A stretch of 64,000 bases of DNA from Lonicera japonica. Its lineage: Eukaryota > Streptophyta > Magnoliopsida > Dipsacales > Caprifoliaceae. The stretch lies in assembly GCA_021464415.1 (NCBI GenBank), contig CM038467.1, positions 21,360,011 to 21,424,010 of the forward strand, in the 5' to 3' direction. Position 1 is the first letter of the stretch. Each line of letters starts with the position of its first letter. The position numbers and the translations under genes are program-made. Positions 10,460 to 21,388 of this stretch are shown one piece after another. The notes beneath the pieces were generated by a model. The model ran no database searches and was not told the DNA's origin. It worked only from the letters and a program-made list of their open reading frames with translations.

Positions 10460-11154
10460 CTAGAAATTAGGTAGAAGGGCTTATTATACATTGATTTTTA
10501 CCAAAAATCCAATGAATAATATTTTTTTGAATGAAGGGCCTATTTTTAATTGGTAATTTGAATGAAGGGCCTATTTTTAATTGGTAATTAGTGTAAGAGG
10601 CCTATTTTGTTTTATATTTTAAATGAATGTATTTGAATAAATTTAAATATCATTTAATTAATAAAAACATGTTATGTATTACCTAAATTACCCCTTTTTA
10701 TAAAATTTTCACAAAAAATATGGACTGCAAAGTTCATATTGCAATAAAATATGATCTGCAAAGTTCATATTGCAGTGAAATATGTACTGCAATATGAACT
10801 TTGCACTAAAAATATGGACTGCAAAGTTCACATTGCAGTAAAATATGGACTGCAATATGAACTTTGCACTAAAAATATGGACTGCAAAGTTCACATTGCA
10901 GTGAAATATGGACTGCAAAGTTCATATTGCAGTGAAATATAGACTGCAAAGTTCATATTGCAGTCCATATTTTAATGCATATTGATATTTTTTTAGTTTA
11001 TTTTAAGGGTTGGGATGTCATTTTATAATGAAAAAAAAAGACACATGTCATATTATCAATAAAATAAAAAATAGGCCCTTTATTTAAAAAAAAATTATTC
11101 CTTGGCCTTAGTGTAAAAATCTTTCTCTAATAAGCCCTTTTTTTTAATTGCCCC
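10460..11154. mobile_element. Non-autonomous MULE derivative, 695 bp
   Basis: The left end CTAGAAATTAGGTAGAAGGGC and right end TTAATTGCCCC match the two ends of the large MULE at 16874-27531. The first ~230 bp are clearly homologous to the left end of that element. A perfect 9-bp target duplication, TATTTTTAT, flanks it (10451-10459 and 11155-11163). The middle is an iteron array (10719-10975) and there is no gene. A short tandem duplication (GAATGAAGGGCCTATTTTTAA repeated, about 10529-10590) lies in the left end. It looks like an internal deletion derivative that kept only ends and iterons, and it would need the autonomous copy's transposase to move. Confidence 0.88.
10719..10975. repeat. 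Iteron array of the small MULE
   Basis: About eight units of ACTGCAA(N8)TTGCAGT, with N8 mostly AGTTCATA or AGTTCACA, in both orientations, joined by short links such as GAAATATGG or AAAAATATGG. The repeat type is the same as in the 16.9-27.5 kb element. Confidence 0.9.
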
Positions 11155-11890
11155 TATTTTTATTTTAAAGCATAAAGAGTAATTTTGTTTTTAATTTTCA
11201 CGTGTATACAAAACTTGAAGAACCCGCAAAGGTTTGTACCCGTTGTTAAGGAAGGTGCTTCCCTCTTCTTGTCGATCAGGGTTCAATTTTTGTTTGGAGC
11301 ACTTTGGGAGTTTAATTATAGTTTGAACAATCCTTTCATTGAACAAAACTTTTTTTTTAAAAAAAATTGTCTTTTTTATCTATGGATTATATTAAAATTA
11401 GTAAATTCTTAAAATTTTGAAAAAGTCAAATGCATTAGATATGCTATTTCTTATTCAGTATGAAATTTTTTGTGAATGTCAGTGTGTAATTTTCATATTG
11501 GATAATTAATTTAGAGTTACGTACTTAAAAAGTAATTTTAAAATTTAATACGTACCCTAATCAAACAAATTAACGATGCCTAATTGTACAACCGGCAAAG
11601 GTACGTGTCACTGCAACTTGTTTTTTTAGGAACACTGCAACTCGATTATGCATGGAATATATCAGAAGTTACTCTCTCTTCTGTTTTTCCACACAAAAAA
11701 GCTACTCTCTTTAATTTTGTTAATTTTTATATATACGAAGAAAATACCGGTCTAAAATTGTTATATTATAAAAGTTCAGTCAACTCGTTCTTTATAAATT
11801 AATCTTTCAAAGGTAACTACTACATTTTAGGGATTTGGAGTATTTCAATCCCTCAATCATGTTCCCTATTTGACGATCAAGCGATCGACG

Positions 11891-11899
11891 TATATATAC

Positions 11900-11981
<82 letters not shown>
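11891..11981. repeat. Compound microsatellite (TA)n-(TTA)n
   Basis: A run of about 15 TA units passes directly into about 17 TTA units. Confidence 0.9.
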
Positions 11982-12799
11982 GAATACAAACATGATAAGG
12001 ATCGAGTATTTTACCAATGAGTTCTAATTCTAATAATATCACCATTCATTTTTTATATGAGTGAGTAAGTTCGAATCTCGTCAACAACAGTTTGACGAGA
12101 CAGTCGATTAGTTCCTTAAAGGATGGTGATAGAGTACTCATACCCTATTTGGGGGCATTTTTAAAAACCCGTACAAGGTACAATTTGATTGAGGAGAATT
12201 TTCCTCATTTGTATAACCCATTATGATTTTTTAATAAAATTTTCGATCTAACCTTTGACTATAAGAAATTTGACAGGGAAGATTTGTGGGTATAGTAACT
12301 CAAACAGTTGTCCTCTTACAAGTAGTAACATAGTGATACATGTCTTTCAATTCATCTTTTGATGTCGATCGTCTTCTTGTCAAACCACATACTCAAATCT
12401 GCCTAAAAATAATATATAAATAAAATGTGATATTTTTACAATTGTATCTCTCAAGATATTATATTGTTTTACTTTTTAGTTAGGAAAGGTGAGATTTCTT
12501 GTTTTCAAATTTAGAGTTTAGTTGGCGGTATTGCAATATTGTAATGCAACGTACTCTTTATTAGACAATAGCTAAATAGCACGATCTCACTTGACAAGGA
12601 GTTTTCTTTCTTTCTTTTTTCAGCATTTGCTACAAAATGTCTCGGCACTGTATTGAGTGCAAAGAGTTTTAATAAGAAATATAAAAGTGATAAATATTAT
12701 GTTAGCACATCTCAATTGGATACATTAAATACAATTGTTTCTGAATTTTTTTAATAGTAAAATGTTAATGCATTCATCAATGTTACATCTCCAATTTTG

Positions 12800-13190
12800 G
12801 ATTTGGATCCTCTACATTATCACTTCGGTTCAATTATGTCCAAGGGGGTCTAGCTCGAGGGTTAAACGGATGATTTTTTTAACGAAACTTGGTAGAAATG
12901 GTTTCTATAATGAGTCTAATGTCCACAAAATTTCATCAAGAAATTCAAACCGAAAGTGGGCATAGTAAAAATTTGATGCATTTGTTCATTTTCGACAATT
13001 CAAATTTTAGATTATCATCTCACCCATTTTTAGATTGAATTTTCTTATGAAATTTTGTGGAGATGATCTATTCATCATAGAGATCATCTCTATTTAGTTT
13101 CATGAAAAAATTCATCTGTTTAGTTCTTGAACTAGACTCCCTTTGACGAAATTAGACCGGAAGGTAATGGAGATGAGCCAAGTTCCCTTT
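12800..13190. repeat. Foldback (long-TIR) MITE-like repeat, copy A
   Basis: The left arm (CTTCGGTTCAATTATGTCC...GTTAAACGGATGA) pairs with the right arm (TCATCTGTTTAGTTC...GACGAAATTAGACCGGAAG). A diverged relative with the same arms is at about 44393-44788. Ends are approximate and no target duplication was fixed. Confidence 0.55.
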
Positions 13191-13357
13191 TAGATTATAC
13201 ATAAGACTAGACACTAAAATACACGTGTGCATATATCTTTTTTAATTTACACATACATCATCTAACTTAAATTAGAAAAAGTTATAAGTAGAATAAGTAG
13301 TGACTAGGAAATTATCATTGTGAAGAAAAATAAAATAAAAACGGGATATTGAAAAAT

Positions 13358-13968
13358 AGGGTTTGTTTAAAAATATTTTTTGCAAAAGATCGGGGGAATA
13401 ATACTTTTATAAATTAGGGGACTATATTTGACCAAACTCTAAAAAGAGTGCAAAATTAACTTTGCAGAAGATTTTTAAATTGTATTTTTTTATGAAATCA
13501 TGCAAAATTAAGTTTGTACTACCTATTTTTAGCATATTATTATAAATAAGTGTTTATTTGACAGTGCTTTAGAATAATTTTAACAAATTACATATTCAAA
13601 ACCTATTTATTAATAAAATACACATAAGAATTTTTTCGGAATTATGCAAAGTTAAGTTTACACTTCTTATTTTCTAAAACATTACTATGTATTTGTTTTT
13701 ATTTGACGTTATTTTAAAGTTTTATGAATTAAACATAAGAATATACTTGTTAAAAAATATAAACACCATGCAAAATAAATTTAAATTAAATTTTCTTGAT
13801 TGCGAAGTTAAGTTTTCACAAAACACAATTTTGTGCAAAGTTAAGTTTGCACTTGGTCAAAGTCTTTATTTTAAAATATAATTGATAAAAAACTCTTATT
13901 TCAGAATAATAATAATATCTATGCCCTTATTGTTTATTTTGCGAAAAATATTATTACACAAGACCTTT
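13358..13968. repeat. Imperfect foldback with internal TGCAAAGTTAAGTTTGCA-type motifs
   Basis: The left arm (AAAAATATTTTTTGCAAAA) and right arm (complement AATAATATTTTTCGCAAAA) are inverted repeats near the ends. Between them, variants of GCAAAGTTAAGTTTGCAC recur at about 13450, 13500, 13645, 13800 and 13838. These resemble the MULE iteron but are not the same, so it could be a diverged relative. No target duplication was found. Confidence 0.4.
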
Positions 13969-14718
13969 TATCTCATATCCAGAAATAGAAATTACTAACT
14001 TTATTGTTTCTATTTCTTGGAGAGGCAAATGGTCGGACAGATAAAGTGAAAATTCCAAATTTAGTACCAAAATAGTATAACCCCAATTTAGTGAAAATGG
14101 TTCTATCATTTTAAAATTTTAAATATTGGGTGCTGAAATACAATTATATTTTTTTATTTTTTGATGTAAAAATAATTAATATAAAAATAAAATAAGCTAA
14201 CTTAGGAACCCACAGTTGTCACGTGTAATGAAGGGTTTCAGTTTGATAATATCCTTTTGGAAATTAAAAAAAAATCTTAATTAAACCATTTATATGGAGA
14301 GTGGAGTGGAGTGGATGTAGATCGAAAATTATACTAAAATACAATGCAGAGGCATAGTACGGATTTGTCAAATGTTGGTAGAGTTGTTGTTTTGTCTTCA
14401 CAAGTCGAAGTTGAATGTGCGCAAACATTTTCGCATCAACCTATCATACAATTTTTGTATAGTAAAAGATATGGAAGGGATTTCCTACCCCTATATATAT
14501 ATATATATGACATTATCTTCATCAAATGTCATCAAAAAAATTTATCGAAAAGCGTGTCAAGTAGTCCGATTCATAAATAAGGTGCTTAAATTAAACTTCT
14601 TGAAATTTTCCTTATATATGTGTGTGTTTTAGGATAGTTTTGTATATTCTGGCATTTCCTTCACCCCTTTTCTTCATTCTCCATTCGAATTGAGTTTGAC
14701 TTTCGAGTTGGTGGTAGA

Positions 14719-14897
14719 CTCCCTCCTGTACATTTATTAGTTCTATGGTTTAGCTATTCGGGTAGTTTTTTGGCTGCATTATTGTGTTTGTCGTTGATTT
14801 AAGTTCATTCTTGTTATATACTAAAATTATTTTTATTATTAACTTCACATTTTTGACACGTCCTAAAAAAAATGTGTTCTTAATTTGGGACGGAGGG
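14719..14897. mobile_element. Stowaway-like (Tc1/mariner) MITE, about 180 bp
   Basis: The left end has CTCCCTCC and the right end GGGACGGAGGG, the hallmark of Stowaway terminal repeats, with TA next to both ends. The left repeat is degenerate, so the exact boundary is uncertain. Confidence 0.5.
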
Positions 14898-15428
14898 TAT
14901 AAATTAATGCTTTACATAAATACACAAAAAGTTCATCAATTTTAATGTATTAGTCAGTAATAGAAACCTGTAAATGCAGTAGTCAGAAATCTAGAACCTC
15001 ATATTGAGAACAAAGAAATCACCTCCAACACTTTGAAGTCAATATAAGCTAGCACTCATCCTATTTACTAAATCTAAACACGATTTAGTAAGAAAATAAT
15101 TATCATAACTTAAGAACCATAACCAGCTGTTTGAATATATGTATATCCAAAAAAGCTTACATGCTGTGTATAATGCATTCGTGAACAACATGTAATACAT
15201 CATGTAATGTTACATATGTTCATGATGTAGTTCAGTTAAAGATTTGTGAATATAAAACTAAAGTTCGAGTGCATTGAAGAACCTTAATTTTAAGTGTTGG
15301 GATTGAAATTGGAGCAAACTTACTCTAAATTTTGAGCGGTGACAAAGCTCATTTTTTTATAAACATTTAAATTACATGTGATTCTTTATTCACTAGTAAT
15401 TTTCTACACCTATTTTATTTTGTAAGGA

Positions 15429-15650
15429 AAGATGAAACAAATGAAAAATATGGTTCGAGAAAAGATGATCCAAGAAGCACCCGAGGGTACTCCACCAAAC
15501 TCTATTGTGGTGGACATGGATGCTCAATTTCAAATACTAAGTGAGAAGCTTGGGAGGAAATGAAAGCTTATTCATGGTGTCAGTATATTTCCACTCATGA
15601 AGAATTGAAGGAGCAAATGAAGGCCTTCATGACTACATCTTAAGGATGAC
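15429..15650 (+). pseudogene. Short degenerate coding fragment, probably of a transposon
   Basis: A 43-codon frame (15429-15560) contains EAPEGTPPNSIVVDMDAQ and ends LSEKLGRK. After its stop, another frame continues with a STHEELKEQMKAF-like stretch. The amphipathic, charged text looks like a piece of a plant transposon protein, but I cannot name the family. No further exons are recognised. Confidence 0.35.
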
Positions 15651-16873
15651 AACAATTACGTGTCCATCAAGACGATCCACACTATAATGAATTAAGTGAC
15701 TATAACCTTGATGACTAATTTAGGGAGTTGGTATTTTTGTTTATGATGAATTTGGTACATTCTATCTCGTTTTTGTTTCTTAACATGTATTGAGGGAGAG
15801 TTGATGTTAAACTTCAACTATATTATAGCCTTAGGATGATTTTTGGTATATTATGTTATATGAGATATACATTAGTTTATACAAAAGTATGTAATTTTTG
15901 GAATGTGTATCCAGTTGTATTTTTTTTATATATTATTTTATTTTCTAATTATAGTTACCAAAAAAAAGAAACAGGGAATAAATAATTAAAAAATGTGATG
16001 AAAATTACCTCATGAATCTTTACAATATGCGACGCCAAAGACATCTTAAAAACAATAATTTATGAGAAATTATATTTTTTTTGTATTGTGATCTTATTAT
16101 TTCGAAGATTAGAGTTTGTACTTATATATACATAATTTTTTATTTTTAAGAGAAAAGCCCACATATGCTAAAAAAGTTATAAATTTTACCTATAAGCAAA
16201 CTTTGAAAGTATATATAACATGTTTATACATAACAATTAATACAGTTACTATTCAAATTTTCCAAAAGTTATCTGGGGCAGGTCCCCTCTAGTGCCCATC
16301 GAATGCACCACTAATGGTTAAGATCATCTCTACCATGATTTAATCAATAAATTCAACAAGTTATCCAAGTCTTGAATTTTACATGTATATGTATAGGAGT
16401 GGTTTGTACTAAAGGAGGAAATCATGTCGTGTTACACGGGTTGGTAATGTTATATGGGTTATAGACACTAACTTGATACAATTAACTAATTGTGTCAAAA
16501 TCTCCAACCTTAACCCGGCCTATTAATAACAAGCGTAATTTGTTTAATAGAATATTAAAAATCCATCCAAATAATTTTATCAGGTTGAAATAAATATAGT
16601 TAAATCATCAAACTATAAAATGTTTCAAAAAAGATTAGAGACATGGAAAAAGTGTCCACTTCATAAAAATCAAGTTAAGGTATTTTCTTTTGCCATGATT
16701 TTGAGACGTGATTTGATAAATCACATTATTTGGATAATTCAGGACTATTCTTTTGAGATAAATGACGAGATTTTAAAATTTCTGAAAAATTTTAAAATCC
16801 ATACATTAGCGGATTTCAGAAGAATCCATTCAAAAAGGTTGGTATTTAATTGGAATGCTATAAATATAAATAT

Positions 16874-16970
16874 CTAGAAATTAGGTAGAAGGGGCTCTTA
16901 TACATTGAATTTCACCAAAACTCCAGTGAATAATATCTTTTTGAATGAAGGGCCTATTTTACTTTAGTGA
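16874..16970 (+). repeat. Left terminal inverted repeat of the MULE
   Basis: Pairs with the complement of 27435-27531. The clearest shared blocks are GGGCTYTTA near the tip, TGAATTTCAC, and GAATGAAGGGCCTATTTT at the inner side. Overall identity is moderate by eye. Confidence 0.85.
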
Positions 16971-17258
16971 TTAGTATAAGAGGCTTATTTTATTTTATAT
17001 TTTAAATAAAGGTATTTAAACAAATTTAAATACTATTTAATTAATAAAAAATATATTATGTATTACCTAAATTACCCCCTTGTTATTTTTATGAAGTCCC
17101 AGTTATACCCTTCTAGGTTTGAAACGTATTCATATTCACTCGCGCGAAAACTGTGAGCCGCGAAGCCTTCAATCGTGATTCTGAGCGTGGATCTAGGTTT
17201 TTAATTGCTATTGTATGAAGCTGTAGTCGTTCTCTGTAGCTCGTTCTTGAGTGATTCA

Positions 17259-20244
17259 ATGGATTTCGAAAGTTTTTCAAGGTAATAATTTGTAGCTTTT
17301 TGATGTTTTTCTTTGTTTAGGTTATTTTTGATAGGTTTGATTTTCGTTTTACTGTTAGTGATGTTCGTTGGATTGATTTTCGTGCAATGTTATATTTGAT
17401 TGTTGCTGTGAAAGTTAATAAGTTTTTCTACGATTTTTGTAAGAGCTGCATAGTTCAGTTTAGGATTAGTTATCTTCATTATTAGGTTGAGTTCGTTCAA
17501 TGATATCTATGATTATTGTTGTGAAAGTATGGACTGCAAAGTTGTTGTTGCATTGAAACAGAGAAACTTTGCAGAGAAAAATGTACTGCAATGTATGAAC
17601 TTTGCAGCAAAAATATGGAGTGCAAAGTTCATATTGCAGTGTATTGTGGACTACAATGTATGAACTTTGCACCAAAAATATGGACTGCAAAGTTCATATT
17701 GCAGTGAATTACGGACTGCAAAGTTCACTTTGCAGTGAAATATGGAGTTTGCACCAAAAATATGGACTGCAAAGTTCATATTGCAGTGAATTATGGACTG
17801 CAATGTGAAGTTTGCACCAAAAATATGGACTGCAAAGTTCATATTGCAGTGAATTATGGACTGCAAAGTTCACTTTGCAGTGAAATATGAACTTTGCACT
17901 AAAATTATGGACTGCAAAGTTCATATTGCAGTTAGATGAGTAGTAGGTATTTAGCAAAATAGAGTTTGATGCGATGTTTATCCGTTCTTATTTTCTTTGA
18001 ATTTTTATAGGGATATTTCAAGTGGGGTCATTGCAATGATTTCTTTTAGTGGTAGTTCTTTTGGTGTTCGTATAGGGCTCGATTCTTCACTTTCCGAGCT
18101 CAAGGAATGTGTTTGTGAAAGATGGTCTGAGATTAATCATTGCTTGTTTGAAATGTATGTTATCCGTGATGAGAAAGAGATCGTTGTAAGCACCGACGAA
18201 GAAATTAGATGTATGATATGTGCTACTGTTATTAAGGGGGAAAATACTGTCAATGTCTTTGTGAGATTGGCAGAGTGTTCAAATTCCAATGCCGTGGCTA
18301 ATGATACTTGTAGTGCATCAAGTGGTTCGGTAACTCGTTCAGACACCTCGGAAGTCCGTCAACCTCTAAAATCAAGTGTCTGGGCAAATGCAATAACTGG
18401 TGTCGGACAGAGATTTGAAGGTGGTGCAGAAGAGTTCCGTTTAAAGCTAAGGCAGTTTTCAATTGAGAGAGGTTTTGATTACAAGTTTAAAAAGAATAAT
18501 GCTAGGAGAATAACGGTTGTTTGTAGTAAGGATGAGGAAAGGGGATGTCAATGGAGGATTCATGCTTCACAGAAATTTAATCTACCGAACTTCTTTGTTA
18601 TTAAAAGGATGGTTAGTGAGCATACTTGCGGTATCGGTTATAAGGATTTGAGAAAGCCGCCTATGAGTAGCAAGCTTGTGAAAAATGCTATTATGGACTT
18701 GGTTAGAGATAGGCCCCTTGTGAAGCCTTCGGAGATTATTGATGATTTTCGAAGGGACTACGGAGTTCGGTTGAGTTATTATTACGCTTACGCAGGAAGA
18801 GAGTTAGCTGTGAAGGAAATACACAGGGATGAGTCATTATCATACAACAACCTTGTTTGGTATTTGGAGGCCTTAAAGAAGACAAACCCCGGTAGCTACA
18901 CCATACTTGAAGTCAATGAGGAGACCAATAAGTTTCAGAGATTATTTGTCTCATTTGAGGCTCAAATTTTTGGTTTTAAGTTTTGTCGTCCTCTATTATG
19001 CTTAGATGGGACATTCTTAAAAGGAAAGTTCAAGGGATGCATGCTAGCAGCTACAGGAATGAATGGCAATGGAGGTATGCTTATCTTTTTTTATCATTCG
19101 GTGCAAGCATGGTTTCATTATTCCGTGTTATTATTAGTATGTAAAAAAAGCATTAATTGTGAATTGATAATTATCTTCTTGTTTGTTTGATATTATTGTA
19201 GAAATATTCTCTTTTGCCATGAGTGTTGTTGATTCGGAGATGGTGCAAAATTGGTGTTGGTTTTTGAACCATTTGAAGGTTATTTTGGCCAGTGACAGAG
19301 TTTTCACATTTATATCAGACAGGCATTGGGGTTTGGTGAAGTCGATAGCTGAAGTTTTTCCAAACTCTTATCATAGCTATTGTATGTGGCATTTGAAGAA
19401 CAACCTGAGTACTTGTTTCTCGGCGAAAAGTAAGAAAAAATCGTTCATCTTGCAGTTGTTTGTGGATTGTGCATATGCCTCTACACATCTTGAGTTTCAA
19501 AGTGCGTTTAATGATTTGAAAGGTGCTGCTGGAAATGAAATAAAAGATTTTCTACAAAATGCGCCGATAGATCATTGGGCAAATGCCTATTTCCCCGGAC
19601 AAAGGTATGGAATGATGTGTTCAAATATTGCGGAAAGCTTTAATGGCTGGATTGTGAAAGAACGTAGTCTACCCATCACCTCGATGCTGGATAAAATTCG
19701 TTTGAAGTTGATGACCATGATGTCCAACCGACGTGAGAGTTCAAGAAGTTGGAACACAGTGTTATGCCCCGACATGGAAAATATTTTGTCTGAGAAGATT
19801 AATGCGAGCAAGACGTGGAAAGTTACGAAGTCAACTGATTTTGTTTTCGAGGTTCAAGAGGAAAAAAGTCATAAGGTGGATCTTTACTATCGGCATTGTA
19901 GTTGCAATGCTTGGAAGATTGAAGGCTTTCCTTGCAATCATGCGGTGTTGTCAATTCTGGCCGATGGAAAATGTGTTTATGATTTTTGTGATCCTTGTTT
20001 TTTTAGCGTGAATTATCAGAGATCGTACTCGCATGCGATATTTCCTATCCCTAATGCTGATAGGCCGAGAGACGTGACAAATGGATTGCATATTTTGCCT
20101 CCAGGAGTGAAGAGAACCGTGGGTCGTCCAAAAAGGAACCGAATTCCAAATACTGGGTCAAAAGCGAGGAAGTTGCGTAAATGCGGAAGGTGTCAACATC
20201 TTGGGTTTCACAACAAAAAGACTTGTTCGGAAAGTATTCATTAG
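17259..20244 (+). CDS. mudrA: MULE transposase (MURA/MuDR family)
   Basis: Three exons, 17259-17281, 18011-19074 and 19202-20244, join in frame (CAAG|GTAATA...TATAG|GGAT; GGAG|GTATGC...TGTAG|AAAT) to give 709 residues. Domains in order: an N-terminal beta-rich region (about 15-90); a MuDR/WRKY-GCM1-type zinc finger (about 133-217, ending SEHTCG); the DDE core, with D in LDGTF (about 340), D in FISDRHWG, a YCMWHLKNN C-x2-H motif and a likely E in NIAESFNGW; a SWIM zinc finger CSCNAWKIEGFPCNH (about 594-610); an AT-hook-like VGRPKRNR; and a C-terminal CGRCQ...H...C knuckle. It catalyses cut-and-paste movement in the nucleus. The 23-bp first exon, MDFESFSR, is inferred from frame and splice sites; a start inside exon 2 is the alternative. 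Intron 1 (729 bp) holds an iteron array. No stop or frameshift is seen. Confidence 0.92.
17528..17935. repeat. Iteron array i (in transposase intron 1)
   Basis: ACTGCAA(N8)TTGCAGT units and the reverse-orientation form (ACTGCAATRTGAACTTTGCA) alternate with links such as CACCAAAAATATGG and GAATTATGG. N8 is AGTTCATA in most units. A higher-order module recurs several times. The array lies wholly within intron 1. Confidence 0.92.
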
Positions 20245-20458
20245 TTTTAGTATATGCTGTGTATTAGTTGTTAAGTGCAGTTTACTTTTGATATTTCTTT
20301 TTGTTAATTTGAAGAGCTTGAAAAAATTGTTTTGTTTTTATTTGGATTTCTTTGAAGTTTTGATGATGGGAGATATTTGTTTGTTAGACATATATGAAAT
20401 GAATCGTATGATTTTATTGTTCTTATCTGGATATGTTAATGTTAATTGCAGATAAAAT

Positions 20459-21110
20459 GGACTGCAATGTTTATTTTGCACCAAAAATATGTATTGCAAT
20501 ATGAACTTTGCAGTGAAATATGGACTGCAATATGAAGTTTGCAGTGAAATATGAACTGCAAAGTTCATATTGCAGTAAAACAGAAAAACTCTGCAGTGAA
20601 AATGTTGACTGCAATATGGACTTTGCAGTGAAATATGAAGTGCAATATGAACTTTGCAGTCAAATATGGACTGCAATATGAACTTTGCACTGAAATATGA
20701 GCTGCAAAGTTCACATTGCAGTAAAATTTTCACTTGAAAATTCCCGTTGGAGTAAAAAGGTGGACTGCAAAGTCCACATTGCAGTGAAATTTGCACTTGA
20801 AAATTCCTGTTGGAGTAAAAAGGTGGATTCCAAAGTTCACATTGCACTGAAATATGTACTGCAACATGAAGTTTGCAAAAAATTCTGGATTGCAAAGTTG
20901 ATATTGCAGTCAAACAGATAAACTTTTCAGTGAAATATGGACTGCAAAGTTCTTATTGCAGTGAAAATATGGATTGCAATATGGACTTTGCAGTGAAATA
21001 TGGACTGCAAAGTTCATATTGCAGTGAAACTTGAACTTTGCACCAAAAATATGGACTGCAAAGTTCATATTGCAGTGAAAATATGGACTGCAATATGAAC
21101 TTTGCAGCAA
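20459..21110. repeat. Iteron array ii (between the two convergent genes)
   Basis: The array fills most of the gap between the transposase stop (20244) and the peptidase stop (21389). It contains perfect inverted pairs, for example 21056-21076 with 21087-21107, 21-bp arms around a 10-nt loop. A module with AAAATTCCYGTTGGAGTAAA recurs twice (about 20735-20825). Confidence 0.92.
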
Positions 21111-21388
21111 AAAAAAGCATAGTTGAAACCTTCTTTTTTCATAATCTGTGTTTTCCATAGCAGTGCATATTTGAATTAGCACAAAACAATTCCAAAAACA
21201 AAATGTAAATGGCACCACACACAAACATAAAAAAAGAATTTGCACAAAACCATGATTGGATATTACTTACAATTTCAGCATGGCTGCATATTACTTACAA
21301 TTTCATTTGTGCAAAAGTAAACTTTGAGATTTAGTAGACTAATATGTAACAAATATCTAAAGTTCTATAAACAAAAAATATGATGTTT

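Larger units (their letters stand above)
11164..16864. other. Gene-free, AT-rich, repeat-bearing region
   Basis: No intact gene is seen in 5.7 kb. The region contains microsatellites (11891-11981), a foldback repeat (about 12800-13190), another imperfect foldback (13358-13968), a Stowaway-like MITE (14719-14897) and a short degenerate coding fragment (15429-15650). The open frames elsewhere are low-complexity and lack family features. Confidence 0.55.

Noticed and set aside
16620..16877. 85-codon frame ending at the left MULE junction, as a possible interrupted gene
   Set aside because: AT-rich and low-complexity, no family features, and the sequence after 27541 does not continue a convincing frame.
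17997..18010. Transposase start at 17997 (MNFYRD...)
   Set aside because: This reads the end of intron 1; the splice acceptor at 18010 and the in-frame 23-bp first exon explain the frame better.
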